In this document: in pieces, positions 18,369 to 27,555 of the stretch | Position numbering within the stretch: position 1 is the first letter of the stretch | Layout: each line of letters begins with the position of its first letter | Source: Neorhizobium petrolearium | Lineage (GTDB): Bacteria; Pseudomonadota; Alphaproteobacteria; Rhizobiales; Rhizobiaceae | Reading direction: 5' to 3' | DNA length: 64,000 nucleotides | Assembly (NCBI RefSeq): GCF_017873175.1 | Contig: NZ_JAGGJW010000009.1 | Location: 62,001-126,000 of the forward strand | Program-made: the position numbers and the translations under genes | The notes under the pieces: generated by a model | The model's database searches: none | Seen by the model: the letters and a program-made list of their open reading frames with translations, nothing else | Told to the model about the DNA's origin: nothing

Positions 18369-18689
18369 ATGGACACGATGGCACTATCCGAGCATTCCAC
18401 CGCAGCGGCAGGCTTATTGTCTGCAATGGCCAATCCGAAGCGGTTGATGATCCTGTGCTGCTTGGTAAGAGGTGAGGTCGCTGTCGGTGCGCTCGCTTCG
18501 CAGGTCGGTCTCAGCCAGTCGGCACTGTCGCAGCATCTTTCCAAGCTGCGCGCTCAGAAACTGGTGAAGACCCGCCGCGATGCACAGACGATTTATTATT
18601 CCAGTTCATCTGAATCGGTGATCAAAATACTGGAGACGCTGGAAGAGATTTATTGCGCGCCGGCTCAAAAGAAGTCCGCCGCCGCTTAG
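18369..18689 (+). CDS. nolR: ArsR-family regulator NolR
   Basis: This 106-residue winged-helix repressor matches NolR of Sinorhizobium and Rhizobium closely, for example AGLLSAMANPKRLMIL, VGALASQVGLSQSALSQHL and SKLRAQKLVKTRRDAQTIYY. In those species NolR is a global regulator that represses nodulation genes and many others. The protein lacks the metal-binding Cys motif (CXC in helix 3) of ArsR metal sensors, as NolR does. The upstream 120 bases carry a NolR-like box. Its presence supports a rhizobial host but does not by itself prove symbiosis. Confidence 0.9.
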   Translation: MDTMALSEHSTAAAGLLSAMANPKRLMILCCLVRGEVAVGALASQVGLSQSALSQHLSKLRAQKLVKTRRDAQTIYYSSSSESVIKILETLEEIYCAPAQKKSAAA

Positions 18690-18888
18690 GTCTGACGACG
18701 CAGACATAGTGTCTTTACTGCCTTGACTTAGCCTCCGGCATCCATGGCCGAAGGTAAGGCTGTCTATTGACTTGTCGCATGATTGCCAAATCCGAACCGC
18801 GGTGAAATCGTTGCCGGCGGAGTATGATGTCGTCATGGACTTACCTCTCGTCTGCAAATGCGGTTGACGGCCCCGCTTCCCCTGATAA

Positions 18889-18906
18889 TTTGACCATGCA
18901 GTCAAA
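18889..18906. promoter_or_regulatory. Inverted repeat upstream of aminotransferase gene
   Basis: TTTGAC-CATGCA-GTCAAA is a perfect 6-bp inverted repeat with a 6-bp spacer, 66 bases before the start of the omega-aminotransferase gene. The spacing does not fit an FNR box (N4), so another regulator is likely. The rest of the 282-base gap after nolR shows no gene. Confidence 0.4.
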
Positions 18907-18971
18907 ACTTGGCGTGGAACCGCCGACCGGGAAATGGCCACCCGATGATCCGAATGGCCATGGAGAGCCTC

Positions 18972-20300
18972 ATGTCCAATCGCCTGAATACCACGCCCAA
19001 CGATCTGAGGGCTTTCTGGATGCCGTTCACGGCCAATCGCCAGTTCAAGAAGGAACCCCGTCTTTTCGTCAGTGCCAAGGATATGCATTACACGACCCAT
19101 GACGGCCGCCACGTGCTCGACGCCACGGCAGGTCTCTGGTGCGTCAATGCCGGCCACTGCCGGCCGAAGATCACCGAGGCGATCCGCGAGCAGGCCGGCG
19201 AACTGGATTATGCGCCCGCCTTCCAGCTCGGCCATCCGAAGGCCTTCGAACTCGCCAACCGCCTGGTCGATATCGCGCCGGAAGGCATGAACCACGTCCT
19301 CTACACCAATTCCGGCTCGGAATCGGTCGAGACCGCGCTGAAGGTCGCCCTCGCCTACCACCGTGCCAAAGGCAACGGCTCTCGCTTCCGGCTGATCGGC
19401 CGCGAGCGTGGCTATCACGGCGTCAATTTCGGCGGCATCTCGGTCGGCGGCATCGTCGCCAACCGCAAGATGTTCGGCACGCTGCTCACCGGCGTCGACC
19501 ATATGCCGCACACCCACCTGCCCGGCAAGAATGCCTTTACCCGTGGCGAGCCGGAGCACGGCGGCGACATCGCCACCGAGCTGGAGCGCATCGTCACGCT
19601 GCATGACGCATCCACGATCGCCGCCGTGATCGTGGAACCCGTCGCCGGCTCCACCGGCGTACTCATCCCGCCGAAGGGCTATCTGCAGAAGCTGCGCGAG
19701 ATCTGCACGAAACACGGTATCCTTCTTATCTTCGATGAGGTCATCACCGGCTTCGGCCGCATGGGCACAGCCTTTGCCGCCCAATATTACGGTGTCACTC
19801 CGGACATCATGACCACTGCCAAAGGCCTCACCAACGGTGTCATCCCGATGGGGGCGGTGCTGGTGACGTCCGAAATCCACGATGCGTTCATGAACGGTCC
19901 GGAGCACCTGATCGAGTTCATGCACGGCTATACCTATTCCGGCAATCCGATCGCCTCGGCTGCCGGTCTTGCGACGCTTGAAACCTACAGGGAAGAAGGT
20001 CTGTTCGAGCGGGCCTGGGAGATCGCCCCCTACTGGGAGGAAGGTCTCCACTCGCTGAAGGACCTGCCGAACGTCATCGATATCCGCAATATCGGCCTGA
20101 TCGGCGCGATCGAGCTCGATCCGATCGCCGGCGAACCGACCAGGCGTGCCTTCTCCGCCTTCCTGAAGGCCTACGAGAACGGCCTCCTGATCCGCACGAC
20201 CGGCGACATCATCGCCATGTCGCCGCCGCTGATCGTCGAGAAACACCATATCGACGAGATCTTCGGCAAGCTGCGCGAGATTTTGAAGAACAATATCTGA
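18972..20300 (+). CDS. Omega-amino acid--pyruvate aminotransferase (class III)
   Basis: This 442-residue PLP enzyme transfers the amino group of beta-alanine or other omega-amino acids to pyruvate. Visible class III motifs are FWMPFTANRQF at the N-terminus, TNSGSESVETALK (PLP phosphate site), the ILLIFDEVITGFGRMG stretch with the Asp that binds the PLP ring nitrogen, and the catalytic Lys in TTAKGLTNG. The start at 18972 follows GGAGAG with correct spacing. It stands alone between nolR and a strong terminator. The substrate could also be taurine or an aromatic amine; beta-alanine is the best guess from overall similarity. Confidence 0.88.
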   Translation: MSNRLNTTPNDLRAFWMPFTANRQFKKEPRLFVSAKDMHYTTHDGRHVLDATAGLWCVNAGHCRPKITEAIREQAGELDYAPAFQLGHPKAFELANRLVDIAPEGMNHVLYTNSGSESVETALKVALAYHRAKGNGSRFRLIGRERGYHGVNFGGISVGGIVANRKMFGTLLTGVDHMPHTHLPGKNAFTRGEPEHGGDIATELERIVTLHDASTIAAVIVEPVAGSTGVLIPPKGYLQKLREICTKHGILLIFDEVITGFGRMGTAFAAQYYGVTPDIMTTAKGLTNGVIPMGAVLVTSEIHDAFMNGPEHLIEFMHGYTYSGNPIASAAGLATLETYREEGLFERAWEIAPYWEEGLHSLKDLPNVIDIRNIGLIGAIELDPIAGEPTRRAFSAFLKAYENGLLIRTTGDIIAMSPPLIVEKHHIDEIFGKLREILKNNI

Positions 20301-20319
20301 AAATCCATCCGGACATGAA

Positions 20320-20352
20320 AAAAGGCGGTCTGCACGGCCGCCTTTTCTTTTT
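20320..20352 (+). terminator. Strong intrinsic terminator after aminotransferase gene
   Basis: AAAAGGCGG (20320-20328) pairs with CCGCCTTTT (20338-20346) and is followed by CTTTTTC. The A-run on the 5' side means it can also work for the convergent hydrolase gene that ends at 20366. Confidence 0.9.
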
Positions 20353-20365
20353 CAGGCAGAAGACC

Positions 20366-21364
20366 TCAGGCCTTGAAGAAGGCCAGCAGGTCCGCATTGA
20401 TCACATCCGCATGGGTGGTTGCCATGCCGTGCGGCAATCCTTCATAGACCTTCAGCGTCCCGTTCTTCAAAAGCTTGTGGGAAAGCAGCGCCGAGTCGGC
20501 GATCGGCACGATCTGGTCGTCGTCGCCATGCATGACGAGCACCGGCACCTCGATCTTCTTCAGGTCTTCGGTGAAGTCGGTTTCCGAGAAGGCTTTGATG
20601 CAGTCGTAATGCGCCTTGGCGCCGCCCATCATGCCCTGGCGCCACCAGTTGTCGATCACGCCCTCGGAAACCTTGGCGCCTGCCCGGTTGAAGCCATAGA
20701 ACGGGCCGGCTGGAATATCGCGGAAGAACTGCGCCCGGTTGGCGACAAGCGCCGCACGAAAGCCGTCGAACACCTCGATCGGCAGGCCGCCTGGATTCTT
20801 TTCGGACTTGACCATGACCGGCGGCACGGCACCGATCAGCACGGCCTTGGCAACCCGGCCGCCGCCGCCATATTGCGCCACGTAGCGGGTAACCTCGCCG
20901 CCGCCGGTCGAATGCCCCACATGGATGGCGTTTTTCAGATCGAGATGCGCGGCAAGCTCGGCGACATCGGCCGCATAGGTGTCCATTTCGTTGCCGGTAT
21001 CGGTCTGGCTGGAACGGCCATGGCCGCGGCGGTCATGAGCGATCACACGGTAGCCCTGCGCGAGGAAGAAGAGCATCTGGGCGTCCCAGTCATCGGCGCT
21101 AAGCGGCCAGCCGTGATGGAAGACGATGGCCTGCGCATCTTTCGGGCCCCAGTCCTTGTAGAAAATCTGCGTGCCGTCCTTGGTAGTGATGGTATTGCTG
21201 GTCATGGTGCTATTTTCCTTCTGAACAGAGTTTGCGGATTGTGCGGATGCCTGTCTGATTGGAAAGAAGGGCGGGACCGCAGCCGTAGCGGCAAGACCCA
21301 GCCCCGCGATCATAATACGTCTGCGTGTCGTTTTGTTAGCCTGATCGTTCACCGTGCTCTCCAT
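20366..21364 (-). CDS. Alpha/beta hydrolase, non-heme haloperoxidase type, with Tat-like signal
   Basis: The core resembles cofactor-free haloperoxidases/esterases: [27 protein letters not shown], nucleophile Ser in GHSTGGGEV, an acidic residue in HGDDDQIVP and His in [10 protein letters not shown]. The 332-residue form begins with a twin-arginine-like leader ([23 protein letters not shown]), so it is probably exported. An internal ATG at 21205 (residue 54) would give the usual cytoplasmic length and has a weak AAGGA upstream. It diverges from an OhrR-like regulator gene across a region full of repeated operators. A secreted, peroxide-inducible peroxidase of this kind has been described in S. 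meliloti. Confidence 0.85.
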   Translation of the reverse strand: MESTVNDQANKTTRRRIMIAGLGLAATAAVPPFFPIRQASAQSANSVQKENSTMTSNTITTKDGTQIFYKDWGPKDAQAIVFHHGWPLSADDWDAQMLFFLAQGYRVIAHDRRGHGRSSQTDTGNEMDTYAADVAELAAHLDLKNAIHVGHSTGGGEVTRYVAQYGGGGRVAKAVLIGAVPPVMVKSEKNPGGLPIEVFDGFRAALVANRAQFFRDIPAGPFYGFNRAGAKVSEGVIDNWWRQGMMGGAKAHYDCIKAFSETDFTEDLKKIEVPVLVMHGDDDQIVPIADSALLSHKLLKNGTLKVYEGLPHGMATTHADVINADLLAFFKA

Positions 21365-21366
21365 TA

Positions 21367-21463
21367 ATTATCGCGACACTAATTATTGCGATATCGATAT
21401 GCATAAACACTATTGAAAGCCCCGTCTACAGAAAAATTATCGCGATACCATTTTTCGTGGTAT
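21367..21463. promoter_or_regulatory. Operator cluster between hydrolase and OhrR-like genes
   Basis: Three copies of ATTATYGCGAYA lie at 21367-21378, 21382-21393 and 21436-21447. The third runs into an inverted repeat ATACCA-N7-TGGTAT (21445-21463). The first copy begins within a few bases of the hydrolase start codon. This is what a two-way MarR/OhrR-controlled promoter would look like. Confidence 0.65.
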
Positions 21464-21497
21464 ACAAAGTTCAACTCGACCATTTGGGAAGTCCGCC

Positions 21498-21944
21498 ATG
21501 TCGCATCACCCGCCCGTCCCCTTGGACAGTCAGCTCTGTTTTTCACTTTATATGGCCAATATCGCCATCAACCGGACCTACAAGCCGATGCTCGACGCCA
21601 TGGGCATCACCTATCCGCAATATCTCGTCTTGAGCGCGCTGGCCGAACGGGACGGGCTGACAATCGGTTCGATTGCCGAACGGCTCTCACTGGAATCCAG
21701 CACCATCACCCCGCCGGTAAAGCGTCTCGAACAGGCGGGACTGGTCGAGCGGCGGCGCAGCACCGCGGACGAACGGCAGGTGCATGTCTGGCTGACCGAG
21801 GCCGGCAGAGACCTGGTCCAACAGGCAAAATGTCTCGGCGATACGCTGATCGAGCGGTCGGGCATGACGCTGGAAGAGTTTCAGGCTTTCAACCAAAAGG
21901 TCCATACCTTTCTCGATGCGCTGGCGGGCAAAGAGGCCGCATAG
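21498..21944 (+). CDS. MarR-family peroxide sensor, OhrR-like (two-cysteine type)
   Basis: This 148-residue winged-helix regulator has the OhrR signature [10 protein letters not shown] with the reactive Cys at position 14, then [21 protein letters not shown], and the wing at [11 protein letters not shown] second Cys at 112 makes it a candidate two-cysteine OhrR, which forms an intermolecular disulfide when oxidised by organic hydroperoxides and leaves DNA. No ohr gene is adjacent; the divergent target is the exported alpha/beta hydrolase, with clustered repeats between them. A long open frame starting at 21413 that crosses this gene is in another frame and not real. Confidence 0.88.
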   Translation: MSHHPPVPLDSQLCFSLYMANIAINRTYKPMLDAMGITYPQYLVLSALAERDGLTIGSIAERLSLESSTITPPVKRLEQAGLVERRRSTADERQVHVWLTEAGRDLVQQAKCLGDTLIERSGMTLEEFQAFNQKVHTFLDALAGKEAA

Positions 21945-21974
21945 GCCCCGCTTGCGGATTCGGGCCTGTTTTCT
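21943..21974 (+). terminator. Intrinsic terminator of the OhrR-like gene
   Basis: AGGCCC (21943-21948) pairs with GGGCCT (21962-21967), with GC-rich loop pairing, followed by GTTTTCT. It overlaps the stop codon. The 230 bases from there to the LivK gene hold no gene I can support. Confidence 0.65.
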
Positions 21975-22204
21975 CGCGAAATCGACAAAGATTGCACCGG
22001 TTTTGTTATCTTCTTGCGGAATCTCGGGCAAATTCCTACAGAATTGCCTGCTGGCTGCTGAAAGCCAAATATGGCTCGGCACGGCACCGACCGCATCGCC
22101 TTACCGTCAACTTGGCGCGATATGTCCGAACGGCATTGGAGACGGCAGGAGTGAGATGCGGCGTTGACCGCGGGCTCGTTGAGCCCCATCCAAGGAGAAC
22201 CGAA

Positions 22205-23311
22205 ATGAACCTCAAGACGCTTCTGGGAGCGACGGCCCTCGCCTCCCTCACTTTCGCACCGCTTGCCCATGCCGAAATCGTCATCGGTCTGATCGCGCCG
22301 CTCACCGGTCCCGTTGCCGCCTATGGCGACCAGGTCAAGAACGGCGCCGAAACGGCTGTCGCGGAGATCAACAAGAACGGCGGCATTCTTGGCGAGCAGG
22401 TCGTCCTGAAGGCTGCTGACGACGCCGGCGAACCCAAGCAGGGTGTCTCCGCCGCAAACCAGATCGTCGGTGAAGGCATCCGCTTCGTCGTCGGTCCGGT
22501 GACGTCGGGCGTCGCCATGCCCGCCTCGGATGTTCTGGCCGAAAACGGCGTGCTGATGGTCACCCCGACCGCGACCACACCGGAACTCACCACCCGCGGC
22601 CTCACCAACGTGCTTCGCACCTGCGGCCGCGACGACCAGCAGGCGGAAGTCGCCGCGAAATATGTGCTGGAACATTTCAAGGACAGCAAGGTCGCCATCA
22701 TCAACGACAAGGGCGCCTATGGCAAAGGGCTGGCGGACGCTTTCAAGGCCACGCTAAACGCCGGAGGCATGAAGGAAGTGCTCGATGATGCGGTGACGCC
22801 GGGCGACAAGGATTTCAGCGCGCTGACCACGCGCCTCAAGGCTGAAAATGTCGACCTCATCTATTTCGGCGGCTACCATCCCGAAGGCGGCCTTCTCGCG
22901 CGCCAGCTTTCCGATCTCGGCGTCAAGGCGACGATCATCGGCGGCGACGGCCTCTCGAACAGCGAATTCTGGAACATCGGCACCAGCGCCGCCGCAGGGA
23001 CCGTCTTCACGAATGCTTCCGACGCCACGAAGAACCCGGATTCCAAGGCTGCGGCCGACGCGCTCGCCGCCCGCAACATTCCGGCGGAAGCCTTCACCCT
23101 GAATGCCTATGCCGCTGTCGAAGTTCTCAAGGCAGGCATCGAAAAGGCAGGCAGTGCTGAAGATGTGGAAGCGGTCGCCGCGGCCATCAAGTCAGGCGAA
23201 CCGATCGCAACCGCCATCGGCAAGCTCACCTATGGCGAGACCGGCGACCTCACGTCGCAAAGCTTCTCGCTCTTCAAGTGGGAAGACGGCAAGATCGTCG
23301 CCGCCGAGTGA
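22205..23311 (+). CDS. Branched-chain amino acid ABC transporter binding protein (LivK/BraC type), orphan
   Basis: This 368-residue periplasmic binding protein of type I fold has a signal peptide ending near residue 23 (AHA before EIVIG). It shows the typical [19 protein letters not shown] opening, the [14 protein letters not shown] motif and the [10 protein letters not shown] motif. Permease and ATPase genes are absent on both sides, so it must share a transporter encoded elsewhere. ATG 22205 follows AAGGAGAACCGAA. Ligands are probably Leu/Ile/Val or related amino acids. The longer reading frame that begins at 21413 is an accidental upstream extension. Confidence 0.9.
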   Translation: MNLKTLLGATALASLTFAPLAHAEIVIGLIAPLTGPVAAYGDQVKNGAETAVAEINKNGGILGEQVVLKAADDAGEPKQGVSAANQIVGEGIRFVVGPVTSGVAMPASDVLAENGVLMVTPTATTPELTTRGLTNVLRTCGRDDQQAEVAAKYVLEHFKDSKVAIINDKGAYGKGLADAFKATLNAGGMKEVLDDAVTPGDKDFSALTTRLKAENVDLIYFGGYHPEGGLLARQLSDLGVKATIIGGDGLSNSEFWNIGTSAAAGTVFTNASDATKNPDSKAAADALAARNIPAEAFTLNAYAAVEVLKAGIEKAGSAEDVEAVAAAIKSGEPIATAIGKLTYGETGDLTSQSFSLFKWEDGKIVAAE

Positions 23312-23335
23312 GGCGTTTCAGATAGCATTCTGACG

Positions 23336-23358
23336 GGCGCCTTCCGGCGCCTGTTCTG
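23336..23358 (+). terminator. Hairpin after LivK-type gene
   Basis: GGCGCC (23336-23341), loop TTCC, GGCGCC (23346-23351), then TGTTCTGT. It lies 25 bases after the stop codon and between convergent genes. Confidence 0.6.
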
Positions 23359-23387
23359 TATCGGGCGCATGTGCCAATGGCGTCCGT

Positions 23388-23849
23388 TCACTCGACATGG
23401 ACCGCCAGCGTCCGCTTGAGCGTCTTCAACACAACGCTGGTGGTGAATTTGCGGATATTCGGGTTGAGCTCCATCATCCGGTCGGCAAGTTCGTCGAAAT
23501 GCTCGACCGAGCGCGCGAGAACGACGAGCGTGTAATCGCCCCGCCCGGACGTCCCCCAGGCCTCCTGGACTTCCGGCGTTTCCGCCACCCAGCGCATGAA
23601 AGGCGGAAGAAGCTCCGGCCGGTCGCGCTCCAGCTCGACCTCCACGAGCATGGAGACGCTGGCGCCGACCTTCTTGGGATCGACGATCGAGACGTCCCGC
23701 AGGATCACCTTGTCTTCCCTGAGCTTCTGGAGCCGCCTCTGCGCCGACGACGCAGACAGGCCCGTGCGATGCGCGAGCTCACCGAGCGTAATGGTCGCAT
23801 CCTGTTGCATGAGCTTGAGAATCTCGCGATCCGTCTTCGTCAGCGCCAT
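23388..23849 (-). CDS. Lrp/AsnC-family transcriptional regulator
   Basis: The 153-residue protein has an N-terminal HTH (about 4-62: LTKTDREILKLMQQDATITLGEL and SASSAQRRLQKLRED) and the C-terminal RAM effector domain (about 68-145). It is head to head with a PLP-dependent dehydratase-like gene across 98 bases that contain a palindrome, so it most likely controls that gene in response to an amino acid. The ATG at 23849 is preferred over an in-frame start 16 codons earlier because GGGAG lies in front of it. Confidence 0.88.
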   Translation of the reverse strand: MALTKTDREILKLMQQDATITLGELAHRTGLSASSAQRRLQKLREDKVILRDVSIVDPKKVGASVSMLVEVELERDRPELLPPFMRWVAETPEVQEAWGTSGRGDYTLVVLARSVEHFDELADRMMELNPNIRKFTTSVVLKTLKRTLAVHVE

Positions 23850-23896
23850 GATGAAAACTCCCGTTGTCTGCGCAATAATGCAAAATCTACCCGGCA

Positions 23897-23915
23897 TTTC
23901 CGTAAAATTCGGAAA
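23897..23915. promoter_or_regulatory. Palindrome between Lrp-type regulator and PLP-enzyme genes
   Basis: TTTCCG-N7-CGGAAA is a perfect inverted repeat with an AT-rich spacer, lying between the two divergent start codons. This size fits a dimer site of an Lrp/AsnC regulator. Confidence 0.55.
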
Positions 23916-23947
23916 CCTTACCCGTGTTTTACAGGCAGTTTAGCCGC

Positions 23948-24907
23948 ATGACGACAAACCAGCCATTTCCCTCCGCCGCCGGCATTCTTGACGCTTCCGC
24001 CCGCATCGACAGGCTTTTCGTCAATAGTCCGCTGGTCGAGCAGCAGACCGCCAATACGGCTCTCGGCCTTCGCCTGTTCGCCAAGGTCGAAACGCTGAAT
24101 CCGATCCGCTCCTTCAAGGGTCGCGGCACCGACTGGTGGCTCAAGAACCAGCCGGCAGGTGACAGCGCAATCGTTTCGGCATCCGCCGGTAATTTCGGCC
24201 AGGGACTGGCCTATGCCGGCCGCGCTCAGGGCCGCAGGGTGGTGATCTTTTCCGCAAGAACGGCCAATCCCGCCAAGATCGAAGCGATGCGCCGCCTCGG
24301 CGCCGAGGTCTTTCTGGAGGGTGACGATTTCGACCAGGCAAAGGCCGCCGCGCGCGCCTATGCTAAAACCCATGGCTATTCCTTCGTGGAAGACGGCGCG
24401 CTGAAGGAAATCGCCGAAGGCGCCGGCACAATAGCGCTTGAAATCACCGAGCGGCTTGGCCGCGATGGCGTTTCGCTGCAAGCCATCGTCGTGCCGCTCG
24501 GCAATGGTGCCCTGCTGACAGGCATCGGCACCTGGATCAGGGCGAATGCGCCGGGATGCGAGGTCATCGGTGTGGTCGCCGCAAATGCCCCCGCGATGAA
24601 ACGCTCCTGGGAGAGCGGCAGGATCATCTCGACAGAAACCGCAGCGACCGCAGCCGACGGCATCGCCGTGCGCGAATGCGTTCCCTATGCGCTCGACTGC
24701 ATGAAGACGACCGTCGATGACGTCTGGGAGACCGGAGAAACAGCGATCCGGCAGGCGCGGGATTTCTGCCGCCTCCACTACGGCCTCGTCGTGGAGGAAG
24801 CGGGTGCCGCCGGCATTGCGGGGCTTCTGGAACATGGGAAGGCGCTTGCCGGCGCCAACGTCGCCACCATTCTCTGCGGCGCCAATGTCAGGATCGATAT
24901 CGCGTAG
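23948..24907 (+). CDS. PLP-dependent threonine/serine dehydratase-like enzyme
   Basis: This 319-residue fold-type II PLP enzyme resembles threonine dehydratase. The Schiff-base Lys57 lies in PIRSFKGRG, the substrate loop is [10 protein letters not shown], and the phosphate loop is [10 protein letters not shown]. It lacks the C-terminal ACT-like domain of IlvA, so it is a catabolic or specialised dehydratase, or a diaminopropionate- or ectoine-related lyase. The ATG at 23948 is chosen; a GTG eight codons upstream is possible. It is divergent from an Lrp regulator that probably senses its substrate. Confidence 0.82.
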   Translation: MTTNQPFPSAAGILDASARIDRLFVNSPLVEQQTANTALGLRLFAKVETLNPIRSFKGRGTDWWLKNQPAGDSAIVSASAGNFGQGLAYAGRAQGRRVVIFSARTANPAKIEAMRRLGAEVFLEGDDFDQAKAAARAYAKTHGYSFVEDGALKEIAEGAGTIALEITERLGRDGVSLQAIVVPLGNGALLTGIGTWIRANAPGCEVIGVVAANAPAMKRSWESGRIISTETAATAADGIAVRECVPYALDCMKTTVDDVWETGETAIRQARDFCRLHYGLVVEEAGAAGIAGLLEHGKALAGANVATILCGANVRIDIA

Positions 24908-24999
24908 AGATTAGCGGGCTTGCGCCTCTCTTGGCTCTTTTGCGTCCGGCCGGTATCCAGTTAAGCTGGTCTGGACCGATTCAACGCCAGGAGCCTGCC

Positions 25000-26694
25000 A
25001 TGACCAGCCGCCTCGAAACCTTGATCGACCAGGGCACGGGTCGCGAGCCCGCCGATATCGTCCTGAAGGGCGGGAGGTTCTTCGACCTCGTCACCGGCGA
25101 AATCGTCGCTTCCGACATCGCCATCTGCCGGGATCGCATCGTCGGCACCTGCGGTTCCTACAAGGGCAACGAAGAGATCGACATTTCGGGAAGGCTCGTC
25201 GTGCCGGGCTTCATCGACACGCATCTCCACATCGAAAGCTCGCTGGTCACCCCGCACGAATTCGACCGTTGCGTGCTGCCCTATGGGGTGACGACGGCGA
25301 TCTGCGATCCTCATGAGATCGCCAATGTCATCGGCACGGAAGGTATCCGGTTTTTCCTGGATTCCTCGCTCGAAACCATCATGGATATCCGCGTCCAGCT
25401 TTCCTCCTGCGTGCCGGCAACGCATCTGGAAACCGCCGGAGCCGACCTGCCGATCGAAAAACTGCTCCCCTTCCGGAATCACCCGAAGGTCATCGGGCTC
25501 GCCGAATTCATGAACTTCCCGGGCGTCATCCACAAGGACCCGGTCTGCCTCGCCAAGCTCGACGCCTTTTACGGCGACCATATCGACGGCCACGCCCCGC
25601 TGCTCGGCGGCAACGACCTGAATGGCTATCTTGCCGCCGGCATCCGCACCGAGCATGAATGCACCACCGCCGAAGAAGCTCTCGAAAAGATCCGCAAGGG
25701 CATGCACATCCTCGTGCGCGAAGGCTCGGTCTCAAAGGACCTGCATGCGCTGATGCCGATCATCACCGAGCGGCTGTCGCCCTTTCTGGCGCTCTGCACC
25801 GACGACCGCAACCCGCTCGACATCGCCGAACAGGGCCATCTGGACTACATGATCCGCACGGCGATCGCCAACGGCATCGAACCGCTCGCCATCTATCGCG
25901 CTGCCTCGATCTCCGCCGCGCGCGCCTTCGGGCTTCGCGACCGCGGCCTCGTGGCGCCCGGCTGGCGGGCCGATCTCGTCGTCATCGACAGCCTCAGGAA
26001 CTGCAAGGCGGAAATGGTCTTCTCGGCCGGTCGCAAGGTGACGGACGAGCTTTTTGCGACCCGTAAGCCGGTGGCGGCGGTCGGCCTCGACAGCGTCAAG
26101 GCTAGGTCGGTCGAAGCTGCCCATTTCGTCGTACCTGCCACCCAGGGCGAAACATCGGTCATCGGCGTCCTGCCGGGCAAGATCATCACCGAGCATCGCC
26201 GCTACGAACTCCCGTCCTTCGGCAACGAGACCGGCATCGATCTCGACCGCGACATCATCAAGGTCGCCGTGATCGAACGCCACGGCAAGAACGGCAACCA
26301 CGCCAACGGCTTCGTGCAGGGTTTCGGGCTGAGGAAGGGCGCGATCGCCTCGACCGTCGGGCACGACAGCCACAATATCTGCGTTGTCGGCGTCGACGAG
26401 GAAGACATGGCGCATGCCGCCAATCGCCTTGGCGAAATCCACGGGGGGTTTGTCGTGGTCGAAGGCGGCAAGGTGACCGGCGAGATTGCGCTTCCCATAG
26501 CCGGCCTCATGAGCCTCGAACCCTATGAGACCGTGCGCGACACTTTGCACCACCTCAGGAAAGCGGCCTATGCACTCGGCACGACGCTCCAAGAACCCTT
26601 CCTGCAGGTCGCCTTCCTGCCGCTGCCCGTCATCCCGCACCTGAAGATCTCTGACATGGGCCTGGTGGATGTCGATCGGTTTGCGTTGATTTGA
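25000..26694 (+). CDS. ade: Adenine deaminase
   Basis: This 564-residue amidohydrolase converts adenine to hypoxanthine and ammonia. It has the metal-binding motif [38 protein letters not shown], and the C-terminal adenine deaminase domain with [16 protein letters not shown] 25000 follows CAGGAGCCTGCC. Its product feeds xanthine dehydrogenase and the urate oxidase at the far end of this window, although the genes are 30-40 kb apart. The small reading frame that follows starts right after its stop codon in the same frame. Confidence 0.93.
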   Translation: MTSRLETLIDQGTGREPADIVLKGGRFFDLVTGEIVASDIAICRDRIVGTCGSYKGNEEIDISGRLVVPGFIDTHLHIESSLVTPHEFDRCVLPYGVTTAICDPHEIANVIGTEGIRFFLDSSLETIMDIRVQLSSCVPATHLETAGADLPIEKLLPFRNHPKVIGLAEFMNFPGVIHKDPVCLAKLDAFYGDHIDGHAPLLGGNDLNGYLAAGIRTEHECTTAEEALEKIRKGMHILVREGSVSKDLHALMPIITERLSPFLALCTDDRNPLDIAEQGHLDYMIRTAIANGIEPLAIYRAASISAARAFGLRDRGLVAPGWRADLVVIDSLRNCKAEMVFSAGRKVTDELFATRKPVAAVGLDSVKARSVEAAHFVVPATQGETSVIGVLPGKIITEHRRYELPSFGNETGIDLDRDIIKVAVIERHGKNGNHANGFVQGFGLRKGAIASTVGHDSHNICVVGVDEEDMAHAANRLGEIHGGFVVVEGGKVTGEIALPIAGLMSLEPYETVRDTLHHLRKAAYALGTTLQEPFLQVAFLPLPVIPHLKISDMGLVDVDRFALI

Positions 26695-26862
26695 ATGTGC
26701 TTTGCACTCGAAAGCTTTTCGGCATGGTTCGAGGAGTTTCAAGTTGCGCGCTGGGATGAGCAGATCGAAGCCGACTCCGCAGCCGGCAAGCTCGATGCTC
26801 TCGCTGACGGGGCGCTCGCAGATTTCCGCTCGCATGCCGATTATGACAGACTGACCAACTGA
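26695..26862 (+). pseudogene. Small reading frame resembling the C-terminal half of an antitoxin-like protein
   Basis: This 55-codon frame starts with ATG directly after the adenine deaminase stop, in the same frame and without its own RBS. The middle (ARWDEQIEADSAAGKLDALAD and following ALADF) resembles the C-terminus of small proteins found beside RelE/ParE-type toxins in proteobacteria. The usual N-terminus is missing, the tail is divergent, and no toxin gene is adjacent. It may be a decayed remnant, or a short real protein made by reinitiation. Confidence 0.35.
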
Positions 26863-26863
26863 C

Positions 26864-27214
26864 CTACCTCCGCCTCAGCACCATCCCTGCGTGATAGAGA
26901 ACACCGTCGCGGAAATCGCCGTCGGCGGTAAAGCCGGTGTCATCCTTGTAGTCGATATGGTCGCCGGTCGCCCAATACCGGCCCTCATAGGCCTTCTCAC
27001 GTGAGCCGCGCGCCTCGACATAACGAGCGTTCGGCGGGAGTTCGTGGCGGATATGATTGTCCTCGGTCACCCGCATGCCGACATAGCGGTGGTCGCTCAT
27101 GGTCTTCTCCTCGTCTTTGATCTCATGCGCGAACGCGGTAAAGGTCGCGATGAAGGCGAATGCCGCAGCACAGGCGGCAAACGCGAACAGCCGCCCGAAA
27201 CACCGGTCAACCAT
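26864..27214 (-). CDS. Atu4866-family small secreted protein
   Basis: The C-terminal ~75 residues match the Atu4866 family of Agrobacterium (YVGMRVTEDNHIRHELPPNA, then GRYWATGDHIDYKDDTGFTADG and GVLYHAGMVLRR), a small beta-barrel of unknown function. The full frame of 116 residues adds a signal peptide (to about AFA-HEIKD). The start at 27214 overlaps the stop of the next upstream small gene (27207-27214), which supports coupling. A second start at 27100 with a very good GAGGAG site would give a 78-residue cytosolic form, the length of Atu4866 itself. Two products are possible. Confidence 0.75.
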   Translation of the reverse strand: MVDRCFGRLFAFAACAAAFAFIATFTAFAHEIKDEEKTMSDHRYVGMRVTEDNHIRHELPPNARYVEARGSREKAYEGRYWATGDHIDYKDDTGFTADGDFRDGVLYHAGMVLRRR

Positions 27215-27344
27215 TGAGATATTCCCGTCTCAGCCACCGTTCGCGGCGGCCGCGGTCTGCCAGGCCCAACCGCTTGAAGAAGGTGCCGGCGAAACCGGCG
27301 GCCCAATGAAAGGGGCTTTCGAGTAAGCGCTGGAAGTTGCTCAT
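27207..27344 (-). CDS. Basic 45-residue small protein upstream of the Atu4866-type gene
   Basis: The frame MSNFQRLLESPFHWAAGFAG... ends in a basic RRERWLRREYLNG tail. AGGAG lies six bases before the ATG, and the stop overlaps the start of the Atu4866-type gene by eight bases, so it looks like a real first gene of a two-gene unit. No family is recognised. It is divergent from the AraC regulator, which may control it. Confidence 0.6.
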   Translation of the reverse strand: MSNFQRLLESPFHWAAGFAGTFFKRLGLADRGRRERWLRREYLNG

Positions 27345-27555
27345 CACCGTCTCCTTTTCCGTCCGGGTTCTGTCAATCGGACGAGATGGAATATGGCGGA
27401 AACCGAGGTCGAGGTGGTAGACCAGTCCTCCGGCATGATTGCACGATCCTCCGAAGATGATTTGAAATGGCCGCGCACGCCACCCATATGGACTTTGCGC
27501 CCGACAAGCAGGACCGTCGATTTCGGGTATTTCCAGGACAAGAGAGAGCCACCAG

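Noticed and set aside
21413..23311. Long plus-strand frame of 632 codons across the OhrR-like gene and the LivK gene
   Set aside because: Only the part from 22205 has a signal peptide and family match. The upstream part is out of frame with the regulator and crosses a terminator.
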